Origin: Ruegeria sp. AD91A
Lineage (GTDB): Bacteria > Pseudomonadota > Alphaproteobacteria > Rhodobacterales > Rhodobacteraceae
Direction: 5' to 3'
Length of the DNA stretch: 64,000 nucleotides
Assembly (NCBI RefSeq): GCF_003443535.1
Contig: NZ_CP031947.1
Span: forward strand, 186,001 to 250,000
Shown one piece after another: positions 55,977 to 64,000 of this stretch (position 1 is its first letter; each line of letters starts with the position of its first letter). The position numbers and the translations under genes are program-made. The notes beneath the pieces are model-generated. The model made no database searches. It saw only the letters and a program-made list of their open reading frames with translations, and was not told the origin of the DNA.

Positions 55977-56741
55977 TCACCCCGAAACCACAACGCCACC
56001 ATCAACAGCCATACATTGCCCGGTCATCGCATGGCTGGCCCTGGACGCCAAAAAAAGTGTTGGTGCTATCATATCCTCGGGCTTCAGGTGCTCTTTCAGA
56101 CATTGCCGGTCCAAATGTGCCGCCAGATCCTCGGGTGTGGCCCATTTGTCCAACTGTTTTTCCGTCAGAACCCAACCGGGGGCCAGAGCATTTACCCGGA
56201 TTTTTCTCGGCCCCAGTTCACGTGCCAATGACCGTGTCATCCCCGTAATCCCAGCATTCGAGGTCGTGTAGATCGGATAACCAGCATTGCCCATCATGTA
56301 ACTGATCGAGCTGAAATTGATGATTGCCCCGCCATCTTTCATTTGCCGGGCGGCTTCCTGACACGCGAAATAATAGGCTTTCAGGTTCACCTCGATCATC
56401 CAGTCCCAGAATTCCGTCGTGGTTTCCTCAAGCGTATGACGTTGGTCGTTGGCAGCATTGTTCACCAAGACGTTCAAAGGGCCATGAGCCTCGGCAGCTT
56501 TGGCCATCGTCGCGTGCAGTAGTTCGGTGTCGGTCATGTCGCCTTGCAGGAACAGCGGCGCGCGGCCGTGCTTGTCGCGCATCTCTTCGACAAACCCGCT
56601 TGCATCCGACCGACCAATGAAGGCCACATTGGCCCCCTGTGCCATGAATCCATCTGTCAGCGCCGCACCAACGCCCGAGCCGCCGCCGGTGATATAGACG
56701 GAGGCTCCGTTCAGATCGTGGAATGTAGTTGGTTGGGTCAT
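55977..56741 (-). CDS. SDR-family sugar dehydrogenase with Asn in place of the catalytic Lys
   Basis: 254-residue short-chain dehydrogenase. The cofactor motif 'YITGGGSGVGAAL' and 'LNVLVNNAAND' are normal, with active-site Ser in 'INFSSISYM' and Tyr158 in 'YPIYTTSNAGITG'. The YxxxK motif reads Y-T-T-S-N, so residue 162 is Asn (codon AAT). By context it should oxidise galactose, or arabinose, to the lactone. It resembles sugar dehydrogenases of the Caulobacter XylB type. Whether the Asn is a subfamily trait or weakens catalysis is open. It overlaps the dehydratase gene by one base (TGATG). Confidence 0.85.
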   Translation of the reverse strand: MTQPTTFHDLNGASVYITGGGSGVGAALTDGFMAQGANVAFIGRSDASGFVEEMRDKHGRAPLFLQGDMTDTELLHATMAKAAEAHGPLNVLVNNAANDQRHTLEETTTEFWDWMIEVNLKAYYFACQEAARQMKDGGAIINFSSISYMMGNAGYPIYTTSNAGITGMTRSLARELGPRKIRVNALAPGWVLTEKQLDKWATPEDLAAHLDRQCLKEHLKPEDMIAPTLFLASRASHAMTGQCMAVDGGVVVSG

Positions 56742-58447
56742 CAGTGACTCTCTCTGGTCACGAGGCGGGTGTCTTTGCCAACAAGGAAATCCAGATCCGC
56801 CCCCTGATCTGCTTGCAACACGTGGTCGATGTAAAGTTTTGCATAGCCGCGAGTGTAGTGCGGATCATCCGGCTGCCACGCAGCGCGGCGGGCGTTCAGT
56901 TCGTTCTCGTCCACAAGCAGTTCCAGTTCGCCGCTGCTGGCTGAAACACGGATGCGGTCTCCGGTTTTGACCAGCGCCAGCGTGCCACCCGCCTGCGCTT
57001 CGGGGCTGACATGCAAAATGACGGTGCCATATGCTGTTCCCGACATGCGGGCGTCCGAGATGCGGATCATGTCTCGCACACCCTCTTTCACCAATTTCGC
57101 CGGGATCGGCATGTTGCCGACCTCGGGCATGCCCGGATATCCCTTGGGGCCACAACCCTTGAGCACCAGAATGCTCTCGGGCGTGACCGGCAGGTCTTCA
57201 CGGTCGATATTGGCCTTCAGGTCTTCGATGTTGCCGAAAACGAAGGCCTCGCCCTCGGTCTCGAGAAGCACGTCAGTGGCCGCCGAAGGCTTGACGATTG
57301 CCCCATTCGGCGCAAGGTTGCCGCGCAGAACGCGCAAACCCGCGGCGGGTTTCACAGGGTCGTTGAAGGGACGGATGACATCCGTATTGAAACACTCGAC
57401 ACCTTCGTAATGAGCTGAGATGTCCTTGTTCAGCACCGTTTTTGCCGGGCGCAGGAAGGGTTTGAGTTCGTTCAGCACAACAGGCACGCCGCCTGCATAG
57501 CAGAAGTCTTCCATCAGGTATTTGCCGGAAGGCATGCAGTTGACCAGAAGTGGAATCTCGGACCCGATTTCGAAGTCCTTCAAGGCTAAATTCACGCCCA
57601 CGCGACCGGCCAGTGCCAGCAGGTGCACCACCGCGTTGGTCGATCCGCCCACGGCGGCGTTGGCTAGGATGGCGTTCTCGAAGGCTTCCTTTGTCAGGAT
57701 GTCCGATGGTTTGAGGTCTTCATCCACCATCTCGACGATCCGCTTGCCGGTCAGATGCGCCAGTGCCATTCGACGGGCGTCGACAGCGGGCAAGGCGGCG
57801 TTGGTGGGCAGCGACATACCCATTGCTTCGACCAAAGAAGCCATCGTGCTGGCGGTGCCCATGGTCATGCAGACACCGGCACTGCGCGACATACCGGATT
57901 CGGCGTTCATGAAATCCTGCAGGGTCATTTCGCCAGCCCGAACCGCCTCGGAGAACTTCCAGACATCGGTGCCGGAACCAATATCCTGTCCGCGATATTT
58001 GCCATTCAACATCGGGCCTGAACTTACAACGATTGAAGGCAGATCGACCGAGGCCGCTCCCATCAGCTGGCCCGGCGTGGTCTTGTCGCAGCCGCCCAAC
58101 AGCACCACGCCGTCGATGCCATAGGCGCGGATCGATTCCTCGACATCTATGGCCAGCAGATTGCGAAACAGCATGGCGGTGGGTTTCATCTGGGTTTCGC
58201 CCAGCGACATGACAGGGAATTCCACCGGGAAGCCCCCGGCCTCCCACACACCGCGCTTCACGCCTTCGGCCAGATCGCGCAGGCCCGAGTTGCAGGGCGT
58301 CAGCTCGGACCAGGTGTTGCAGATGCCGATGATCGGGCGCCCGTCGAACGCGTGATCCGGAAAGCCCTGGTTCTTCATCCACGACCGATGAATAAAGCCA
58401 TCCTTGTCGAGTTTTCCGTACCAATGCTGTGAGCGGCGTTTTTTCAT
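56741..58447 (-). CDS. IlvD/Edd-family sugar-acid dehydratase (galactonate/arabinonate type)
   Basis: 568-residue iron-sulphur dehydratase. Cluster cysteines are likely those of 'GICNTWSELTPCNSGL', 'LGGCDKTTPGQLMGA' and 'SAGVCMTMGTASTM'. The N-terminal 'RSQHWYGKLDKDGFIHRSWMKNQGFPDHAFDGRP' is characteristic of the arabinonate/galactonate/xylonate dehydratase branch, distinct from amino-acid-pathway IlvD. It should convert galactonate to 2-dehydro-3-deoxygalactonate for DgoK. The start at 58447 lacks a good ribosome site but matches family N-termini. Confidence 0.9.
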   Translation of the reverse strand: MKKRRSQHWYGKLDKDGFIHRSWMKNQGFPDHAFDGRPIIGICNTWSELTPCNSGLRDLAEGVKRGVWEAGGFPVEFPVMSLGETQMKPTAMLFRNLLAIDVEESIRAYGIDGVVLLGGCDKTTPGQLMGAASVDLPSIVVSSGPMLNGKYRGQDIGSGTDVWKFSEAVRAGEMTLQDFMNAESGMSRSAGVCMTMGTASTMASLVEAMGMSLPTNAALPAVDARRMALAHLTGKRIVEMVDEDLKPSDILTKEAFENAILANAAVGGSTNAVVHLLALAGRVGVNLALKDFEIGSEIPLLVNCMPSGKYLMEDFCYAGGVPVVLNELKPFLRPAKTVLNKDISAHYEGVECFNTDVIRPFNDPVKPAAGLRVLRGNLAPNGAIVKPSAATDVLLETEGEAFVFGNIEDLKANIDREDLPVTPESILVLKGCGPKGYPGMPEVGNMPIPAKLVKEGVRDMIRISDARMSGTAYGTVILHVSPEAQAGGTLALVKTGDRIRVSASSGELELLVDENELNARRAAWQPDDPHYTRGYAKLYIDHVLQADQGADLDFLVGKDTRLVTRESH

Positions 58448-58501
58448 TTTGTAGGAGCTTTTCTTGGCAGGGTTGGGTTTGGTTTTTGAGAAATATGTAG
58501 A

Positions 58502-59842
58502 TCAGGCTGCGCGGGCGGGGCGGCACCAATCAGGCAGCCATTCGGTATGGGTCGTCAGCAGATCCGTGACAAGGTTGCGGATTTGCCGCAAATCCAGCTC
58601 GGCGGCGGTATGCGGGTCCATCATGGCAGCGTGATAGATGTGTTCGGGGTTTTGTTCGGTCAGGGCCCGAACAGTCAGTTCCTGCACGTTGATCTGCGTG
58701 CGCATCAGGGCAATCAACTGCGGCGGGATGTCGGTGACGACAGAAGGCTGCACACCGTTGCTGTCAACCAGACAGGGGGTTTCGACCGCTGCTCCCAAGG
58801 GCAATTGCGGAATCTGGCCGGTGTTGGGCAGGTTGCCATAGGCCATGTAAGGCGTGTTCGTAACGATCGCGTTCATCAGGTCCGCGGCGAATTCGTGGCT
58901 GCGCGTGACATCGATATTGCGCCCGTCGGTCAGGGTCTTGGCCTGTTCCTTCCACGTCTCGACCTGCTCGACGCAGCGGGTGGGGTATTCGTCCAGCGGG
59001 ATCGAGAATTCTTGGATCAAATCCTCGCGCCCGTCCTTGATGAACCACGGCACGTATTCGGCCAGGTGTTCCGAGCTTTCGGTGCAGAAATAACCCAGGT
59101 GATCCATCACCTCATACCGCACTTTGTTGGGGCAGCGCGGCATCAGCAGTGGCGCCTTGGGGAATTTCCCCGCGTGATAGCCCTGTCGCAGTGCCGGATA
59201 CAGGTCGCGGCCCTGATGTTCCAGTTTCAGAAAGAAAGCGACGTGATTGACGCCCGCGACTTTGTAGCGAAACTCATCTTTTGGCAGATCCAGATCATGG
59301 GCCAATTCCTCGACCGTGTTTTGAACCGAGTGGCAAAGGCCCACATGTTTCAGGGTCGGGAAGCGTTCGGCCAGTGCCCAGGTGTTGATGGCCATCGGAT
59401 TTACGTATTGCAGCAACGTCGCGTTCGGACAGAGTTGCATCATGTCCCCTGCGACATCCCAAAGCACCGGAACCGTGCGCAAACCTCGCATGATCCCTCC
59501 GACGCCCAGCGTATCAGCGATGGTTTGACGCAAGCCATACTGCTTGGGGATCTCGAAATCGGTGACTGTGCAGGGCTTATATCCCCCGACCTGAAACGCG
59601 GTGATGACGAAGTCGGCCCCGTCCAGCGCCGCGCGGCGGTCGGTATGGGTCGAGACGGTCGCCCCGGCCCCGACCGAGCGGATCATGGAACGCGCAACTG
59701 CTTCGCTTTCCGCCAGGCGTTCGGGATCGATATCCATAAGCGCAAAGTGACTGTCGGCCAGCGCCGGGGTCAACAGAGCATCCCCAACGATGTTCTGCAT
59801 GAAAATTGTGGACCCGGCACCGATAAAGGTAATTTTGGTCAT
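58502..59842 (-). CDS. melA: GH4 alpha-galactosidase (MelA type)
   Basis: 446-residue NAD- and manganese-dependent glycosidase of family GH4. The dinucleotide fold 'ITFIGAGSTIFMQNIVGDAL' is at the N-terminus; metal ligands C170 in 'GLCHSVQ' and H200 in 'AGVNHVAF' are conserved, and 'ALMDIDPERL' and 'QYVNPMAINTWAL' fit MelA. It would split imported alpha-galactosides such as melibiose or galactosylglycerol-type solutes in the cytoplasm. It overlaps the permease gene by ATGA; 54 bp follow before the dehydratase gene. Confidence 0.92.
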   Translation of the reverse strand: MTKITFIGAGSTIFMQNIVGDALLTPALADSHFALMDIDPERLAESEAVARSMIRSVGAGATVSTHTDRRAALDGADFVITAFQVGGYKPCTVTDFEIPKQYGLRQTIADTLGVGGIMRGLRTVPVLWDVAGDMMQLCPNATLLQYVNPMAINTWALAERFPTLKHVGLCHSVQNTVEELAHDLDLPKDEFRYKVAGVNHVAFFLKLEHQGRDLYPALRQGYHAGKFPKAPLLMPRCPNKVRYEVMDHLGYFCTESSEHLAEYVPWFIKDGREDLIQEFSIPLDEYPTRCVEQVETWKEQAKTLTDGRNIDVTRSHEFAADLMNAIVTNTPYMAYGNLPNTGQIPQLPLGAAVETPCLVDSNGVQPSVVTDIPPQLIALMRTQINVQELTVRALTEQNPEHIYHAAMMDPHTAAELDLRQIRNLVTDLLTTHTEWLPDWCRPARAA

Positions 59843-60687
59843 TTCACAGCTCCGAGGGTCAAGCCCGCAATGAAGTGTTTCTGCATCAGGAAGAACATGG
59901 CCACCGGTGGCAGAGCCGCAACGATGGATCCTGCGCTCATCAATTGATAAGCCGCTCGGTATTGCGCGTTGAAACTGGTGATGCCTGCGGTCACGGGCTG
60001 ACTTTCTGCGCCCTGTGTCAGGACGACAGCCCAGAAATAGTCATTCCAGATGAACGTGAAGATCAATACGCTGAGCGCGGCAATCGCAGGCTTCATCAAG
60101 GGTAGGACGACGTACCAGAAGATGCGCCATTCGCTGATGCCCTCGACCCGGGCGGCCTCGATCAGCTCGAAGGGCAGGGCGCGGATGAAGTTGCGCATGA
60201 ACAGAGTGCAGAACCCGGTTTGGAAGGCGATATGGAACAGCACCAGCCCGGTCTTTGTATTGTAAAGCCCAAGTTGCAGGGTCAGATCCCGAACCGGCAC
60301 CATCAGGATTTGGAAGGGCACGAAGTTTCCGGCCACGAACATGAAAAAGATCCAGAGGTTTGACTTGAACTTGTAGATGCCAAGCGCAAAGCCGGTCATG
60401 CAGCTGAGTGCCACCGCTCCGATCACTGTCGGGACAGTGATCATGAATGAATTCAGCAGGTATCGCGGCATGTCCGAATTAAAGAAGACCTGTCCATAGT
60501 TGAACGCGCCCTCAAAGCTGGACGGCATTCCCCAGTAGTTCGCGTTGGTGAAGTCAGCAGCCGGTTTCACCGAGAAGAGGGCAACCGCCAGTAGGGGACC
60601 CAGCCACAACAGAAGGGCCAATGGAAGCATGGCTTGATACGTGATCTGTGCCGCACGGGGTTGTTTTTCGATGGGTTTGGGAAACAT
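59839..60687 (-). CDS. Galactoside ABC transporter permease, MalG type
   Basis: 282-residue six-helix permease. EAA loop: 'ELIEAARVEGISEWRIFWYVVLPLMKP'. I start at the ATG at 60685-60687 (MFPKPIEKQP), one bp after the preceding permease stop with AAGGGG upstream; a GTG at 60708 would extend into that gene without a ribosome site. It pairs with the MalF-type permease and the binding protein upstream. Confidence 0.91.
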   Translation of the reverse strand: MFPKPIEKQPRAAQITYQAMLPLALLLWLGPLLAVALFSVKPAADFTNANYWGMPSSFEGAFNYGQVFFNSDMPRYLLNSFMITVPTVIGAVALSCMTGFALGIYKFKSNLWIFFMFVAGNFVPFQILMVPVRDLTLQLGLYNTKTGLVLFHIAFQTGFCTLFMRNFIRALPFELIEAARVEGISEWRIFWYVVLPLMKPAIAALSVLIFTFIWNDYFWAVVLTQGAESQPVTAGITSFNAQYRAAYQLMSAGSIVAALPPVAMFFLMQKHFIAGLTLGAVK

Positions 60688-60688
60688 C

Positions 60689-61615
60689 TCAGTGCCCCTT
60701 CTCTTCACGGTACATCGACCACAGGAAATAGGCGATAAAGCACAGCATGATCAGGAAAAGGATCACGGCAATGGCTGCGCCATAACCCATGCGGAAGCCG
60801 TATTCGGACAGGGCGACCTCGAACATGTAATAGGCCAGCACTCGGGAGGATCCGAACGGTCCACCTTGTGTCATGATCGAGATCAGGTCGAAAGATCGCA
60901 GTGCGCCGATGATGGTCACGACAAACGCGATAAAGGTTGCAGGCCGCAGTTGCGGGATAATGATGTGCCAGAGCATCTTCCAACCCTTGGCCCCGTCCAG
61001 GCGTCCTGCTTCGATCTGTTCCGGGTCTACAGCGTTCAGGCCGGTAAGGTACAGGATCATGCAATAGGCGGTTTGTGGCCAGAGGCCGGCGAAGATGATG
61101 CCATAGGTCACGAAACGCTCATCGCCCAACACGTTTACTGGGCCCAGGCCGAAGAAGCCGAGGAATTCGTTCAGCAACCCGAAAGTCGGATCGTAGAACC
61201 AGGTGAACACGAGCCCCACCACGACCTGAGAAATCACGAAAGGAAAGAAAAACAGGGACTTATAAAGGCGGATGCCCCAAACGGTCTGATTCAGGAACAG
61301 GGCGATGAACAAACCTGCCGGAATCGCAGCAAGGTAAAGGATCAGCCAGATCAGGTTGTTTTTCATCGAGATGTAGAAAGCATCCCGGTCCACCCATTCC
61401 CAATAAAGGTCTTCGTAGTTACTAAAGCCAACGTATTCGGCAGCGCCCAGGCCGTCCCACTCATACAGTGACAGGTTAAAGGACTGGAATACCGGAATAA
61501 TCACGTACACCATGAAGAACAGCAGCCCCGGGGCCAGAAACAGCCAGGGTGCGATGCTTTGCTGGTTGCGATGAAACCAGCTTTCCTGTTCTGAGGCGTC
61601 GGCTGCAACTGTCAT
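60689..61615 (-). CDS. Galactoside ABC transporter permease, MalF type
   Basis: 308-residue permease with six main hydrophobic segments starting 'SIAPWLFLAPGLLFFMVYVI'. EAA loop: 'EQIEAGRLDGAKGWKMLWHIIIPQLRP'. Together with the next permease it forms the channel of a CUT1-type sugar importer. It is separated from the binding-protein gene by 92 bp, which contain a perfect GC-rich stem-loop. Confidence 0.91.
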   Translation of the reverse strand: MTVAADASEQESWFHRNQQSIAPWLFLAPGLLFFMVYVIIPVFQSFNLSLYEWDGLGAAEYVGFSNYEDLYWEWVDRDAFYISMKNNLIWLILYLAAIPAGLFIALFLNQTVWGIRLYKSLFFFPFVISQVVVGLVFTWFYDPTFGLLNEFLGFFGLGPVNVLGDERFVTYGIIFAGLWPQTAYCMILYLTGLNAVDPEQIEAGRLDGAKGWKMLWHIIIPQLRPATFIAFVVTIIGALRSFDLISIMTQGGPFGSSRVLAYYMFEVALSEYGFRMGYGAAIAVILFLIMLCFIAYFLWSMYREEKGH

Positions 61616-61677
61616 GGGAAACTCGGGTCTGTTGGAGTAAGGCCAGTCGGAACCCGCCTTACGTTTTAAGGGAATAC

Positions 61678-61699
61678 GGGCCGGGCTTTGACCCGGCCC
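61678..61699 (-). terminator. Stem-loop after the galactoside binding-protein gene
   Basis: GGGCCGGG (61678-61685) and CCCGGCCC (61692-61699) are perfectly complementary with a six-nt loop. It starts nine bp after the binding-protein stop on the minus strand. No T tract follows, so it is probably a partial terminator or mRNA 3' stabiliser. Confidence 0.7.
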
Positions 61700-61707
61700 T
61701 TGCCTGA

Positions 61708-62967
61708 TCAGTTATCGTATATGCGCCCACGCGCGCGCTCCAGTTTGGCCAGAATCCGGTCTACATTGTCGGGTTTGACCATGAATTCCTGGAAACCTTC
61801 CATGGATGCTTTGGCCATTTCCGCAGGTGCGTCGCGATCCCAGAACTGGGCTACCCCACCGGGGCTGTTCGACGAAAGCATTTCAAAGCCCTGTTGCAGG
61901 AACTTGTCGTCATCCACAGCGGATTGAGCGTTGACCGGCAATTGGCCGAGATTCGCGCCGTTGTTGATTTCGGTCTGCTCGTCTGCAGAGACCACGAAAC
62001 GCAGGAACTCGCGTGCAGCTTCCTTGTTCGAAGCATTGGCCGGGATGTGGAACGTGTCGGTCGGGGCGTCTTCGGCCAGCTCAACATCGGGATTGATCGC
62101 GACGAACTGGTAGAAATCCAGCTGGTCATCGGTCAGGCCCGCATCGCGAAGCGGTGCCACAGCAAAGTTGCCCATCAGGTAGGCTGCTGCCTCACCATTG
62201 ACCATGAAGGGCAGGGCTTCCTGCCAGCTATATGTCTGGTGATTGTCGATGAAGGCGCCCATGTCGATCAACTGCTTCCAGTTGGCGAAGGTCTGTTTTA
62301 CCCGGTCATCTTCCCAGCTGATTTCACCGTTGGCCAGTTGCTGGTGGAAGTCAAAACCGTTGGTCCGCATGTTCAGATAGTCAAACCAGCCACCGGCGGT
62401 CCAAAGGAACTTGGTGCCAATGGTATAGCAGGCACGTCCTGAATCGACGATTTTCTGGCAGTTGGACAGTTCTTCTTCCCAGGTGGTCGGCTCGCTCAAA
62501 CCCAGTTCATCAAAGATATCTTTGCGGTAGTAAACACCCCACTGATAATAGGTATAGGGTACACCCCATTGCTTGCCGTCGATTGTCAACGCGCCCTTGG
62601 TCGAAGCGAGGTTATCGGCGATCTCAGGCTCCGCCCACAAATCCGAAACATCCTCGAACAAACCAGCCTCGACATATGGCTTCATGCGGTTGGCCGCGTA
62701 CCACGTGGCCACGTCCGGGGTGTCGGCCGTCAGGAAATTCCGGATCTGCGTTTTGTATGCTTCACGGTCGATGACCGTTGTTTCGATCTCCAACCCCGGA
62801 TGCTGTGCTCCGAACCGCTCGATCATCGCTTCCATCGTCGCGCGGGGCGCCGGGTTTGATGTGTCGAGAAAAATCCGCAGCTCTCCGGTGAGTTCCGCAG
62901 CTGCCGGTGCCGCCATCGCGACACCGAGCGCCAGCGCAGCCGTTGTGCGCTTGAAAGTTGAATACAT
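61708..62967 (-). CDS. Galactoside ABC transporter binding protein
   Basis: 419-residue family 1 sugar-binding protein with a signal peptide ending at residue 24 (APAAA/ELT). 'LRIFLDTSNPAPRATMEAMIERFGAQHPGLEIETTVIDREAY', 'TPDVATWYAANRM' and 'NGEAAAYLMGNFAVAPL' are typical of CUT1 receptors. GGAGGAG precedes the ATG at 62967. First gene of the ten-gene galactoside operon. Expected ligands are alpha- or beta-galactosides, judged only from the enzymes encoded downstream. Confidence 0.91.
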   Translation of the reverse strand: MYSTFKRTTAALALGVAMAAPAAAELTGELRIFLDTSNPAPRATMEAMIERFGAQHPGLEIETTVIDREAYKTQIRNFLTADTPDVATWYAANRMKPYVEAGLFEDVSDLWAEPEIADNLASTKGALTIDGKQWGVPYTYYQWGVYYRKDIFDELGLSEPTTWEEELSNCQKIVDSGRACYTIGTKFLWTAGGWFDYLNMRTNGFDFHQQLANGEISWEDDRVKQTFANWKQLIDMGAFIDNHQTYSWQEALPFMVNGEAAAYLMGNFAVAPLRDAGLTDDQLDFYQFVAINPDVELAEDAPTDTFHIPANASNKEAAREFLRFVVSADEQTEINNGANLGQLPVNAQSAVDDDKFLQQGFEMLSSNSPGGVAQFWDRDAPAEMAKASMEGFQEFMVKPDNVDRILAKLERARGRIYDN

Positions 62968-62992
62968 GGTCTCCTCCCTGTTGCTCCCATGT

Positions 62993-63021
62993 AAGGTTCC
63001 AAATAATGAAACCTTGTTTTA
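62993..63021. promoter_or_regulatory. Probable IclR-family operator in the divergent region
   Basis: A strong inverted repeat spans 62993-63015: arms AAGGTTCCA (62993-63001) and TGAAACCTT (63007-63015), eight of nine positions complementary. Overlapping it, TGAAACCTTGTTTTA (63007-63021) resembles the KdgR form TGAAAC-N3-GTTTCA of IclR-family sites. It lies 26 bp before the binding-protein gene and 88 bp before the IclR gene. A TTGACA on the minus strand (63056-63061) may be the -35 of the operon promoter. Confidence 0.6.
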
Positions 63022-63108
63022 TATATTGAAAACTACACATCGACTCGGTTACTGTTGTCAAGACCCTCGTGACGATGGCGATGGATAAATGGAGGAGAGC
63101 GGAGACCC

Positions 63109-63915
63109 GTGTCAGGTGACGGAACTATAGGCAAAGCATGTGATGTGCTCGATCAAGTGGCGTCGTTTGAGCGCCCGGTTCGGTTTGCTGAACTTTTGGA
63201 AAGCAGCGATTTTCCAAAGGCGACCCTGTACCGATTCCTGCAAACCCTGACCAATCAGGGAATGCTGTCCTATGACCGCGACAGGCAGACCTATTCCCCC
63301 GGGATGCGGTTGGTACGTTTGGCCCATGCGGCATGGACGCAAAGCTCTCTGGCGCCGATTGCACGCCCTTTTCTGGATGCCCTCAGCCGGGAAACCGGTG
63401 AGACCGTGCATCTGGCGCAACTCGATTCAAGTCAGGTTCTTTACGTCGATAAACGCAACGCCGCGCAGCCTATCGAAATGTACTCTCAGGCTGGCAAGGT
63501 TGGCCCGGCCTACTGTACAGGGGTTGGCAAGGCGATGCTGGCCTTCTTGGATGAAGATGCGCTGAACAGGGCGATTTCCCAGCAAAGCTATCACCGCTTC
63601 ACTGACAGTACTCTGACATCAGAGCAGATGTTGAGGGCGGATCTCGACCGGATTCGCAGCCGGGGATTTGCCATCGATAATGAAGAGCATGAGCCCGGCA
63701 TCATATGCATCGCATGCCCGGTTCTGACGTTGAACGGTCGGATGCTCGGTGCGATTTCGATAACCGGGTCTACCGAACGTATGGATTTCAACCAACTCGA
63801 GGCCTGGGTGCCGCGCGTACGGCGAGTGGCCGAACAAATCGGAACCGAAGCACAAGCGTGGCGATTCCCCGAAACGCGCCCAAGCCCCAGAAACGACAGG
63901 ATGCAAGTGACATGA
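63109..63915 (+). CDS. IclR-family transcriptional regulator
   Basis: 268 residues. An N-terminal winged helix ('IGKACDVLDQVASFERPVRFAELLESSDFPKATLYRFLQTL') is followed by the IclR effector domain ('GETVHLAQLDSSQVLYVDKRNA', 'PAYCTGVGKAMLAFL', 'RGFAIDNEEHEPGIICIACPVL'). GTG start with GGAG five nt upstream. It is divergent from the galactoside operon and overlaps the ATPase gene by ATGA, so it is the likely regulator of both. A sugar-acid intermediate such as 2-dehydro-3-deoxygalactonate would be a sensible effector, by analogy with KdgR. Confidence 0.9.
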   Translation: MSGDGTIGKACDVLDQVASFERPVRFAELLESSDFPKATLYRFLQTLTNQGMLSYDRDRQTYSPGMRLVRLAHAAWTQSSLAPIARPFLDALSRETGETVHLAQLDSSQVLYVDKRNAAQPIEMYSQAGKVGPAYCTGVGKAMLAFLDEDALNRAISQQSYHRFTDSTLTSEQMLRADLDRIRSRGFAIDNEEHEPGIICIACPVLTLNGRMLGAISITGSTERMDFNQLEAWVPRVRRVAEQIGTEAQAWRFPETRPSPRNDRMQVT

Positions 63916-64000
63916 CAGGTGTAACTCTGAACCAGGCAATCAAACGATACGGTCAGACTCAGGTCATTCATGGGATCGACCTGCAGATCGAAGATGGCGA
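63912..64000 (+). CDS. Sugar ABC transporter ATPase, MalK/UgpC type (5' part)
   Basis: Only the first 29 codons are inside the window: 'MTGVTLNQAIKRYGQTQVIHG' then 'IDLQIEDGE', the standard beginning of CUT1 sugar-transporter ATPases, just before Walker A. It overlaps the IclR stop by ATGA. The minus-strand galactoside operon has a binding protein and two permeases but no ATPase, so this gene very likely supplies it. Confidence 0.85.
   Translation, partial: MTGVTLNQAIKRYGQTQVIHGIDLQIEDG

Noticed and set aside
58547..59947. 466-codon plus-strand frame across the GH4 gene
   Set aside because: Mirror of the GH4 gene; the GH4 motifs on the minus strand are unambiguous.

Overview
The window looks like a chromosomal or chromid segment of a marine alphaproteobacterium of the Rhodobacterales (Roseobacter group). 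This is inferred from family resemblance, the moderately high GC content, an aglREFGAK-type alpha-glucoside operon, two exact BioR operators in front of bioB, a quaternary-amine ABC transporter next to a dimethylglycine-dehydrogenase-like enzyme, and dense operons whose genes overlap by ATGA or TGATG. No rRNA, tRNA, insertion sequence, phage gene or CRISPR array was seen.

Region 1 (1-7060) is histidine catabolism: hutF-hutC read leftward (hutC is cut by the window edge) and hutIHGU rightward from a shared promoter region. Having both HutF and HutG means the five-step route through N-formylglutamate. Region 2 (7061-10672) is nadABC, quinolinate and NAMN synthesis. Region 3 (10673-16167) is a full biotin operon, bioBFDAGC, making its own pimeloyl-ACP with BioC and BioG, behind two BioR sites. 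Region 4 (16172-24528) has a DeoR-type regulator divergent from a quaternary-amine uptake operon (binding protein, ATPase, a double-length permease, a choline-kinase-like phosphotransferase and an FAD/GcvT demethylating dehydrogenase). A lone inositol-monophosphatase-family gene follows.

Region 5 (25598-28985, minus) is a cobalamin-riboswitch operon: riboswitch, a possible leader peptide, a DUF1636 metal-binding protein, and the ATPase, binding protein and permease of a B12/iron-family importer.

Region 6 (29100-40655) is a glucoside module. A LacI regulator, a natural fusion of a GH1 beta-glucosidase to a glucokinase, a PfkB sugar kinase and a D-lyxose/mannose isomerase read leftward, and aglEFGAK reads rightward. 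Repressor-type palindromes lie next to both transcription units. Imported glucosides would be cut inside the cell and the glucose and fructose phosphorylated.

Region 7 (40704-51666) has a sugar isomerase and second LacI gene behind a perfect palindrome, an amino-acid-type binding protein and permease with no ATPase, a GH42 beta-galactosidase, and a PotDABC-type transporter whose last permease has an unusual tailed C-terminus. Region 8 (51707-64000) is a galactoside regulon. An IclR regulator and a transporter ATPase (cut by the window edge) diverge from a ten-gene minus-strand operon: sugar binding protein, two permeases, GH4 alpha-galactosidase, sugar-acid dehydratase, SDR sugar dehydrogenase, dgoK, dgoA, SMP-30 lactonase and a second GH42. 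Together these encode galactoside import, hydrolysis and the De Ley-Doudoroff route to pyruvate and glyceraldehyde 3-phosphate.

The most unusual items are the GH1-glucokinase fusion, the SDR with asparagine in place of the catalytic lysine, the tailed permease, the kinase plus demethylase in the quaternary-amine locus, and GC-rich stem-loops directly after every one of the five binding-protein genes that are followed by their transporter partners.
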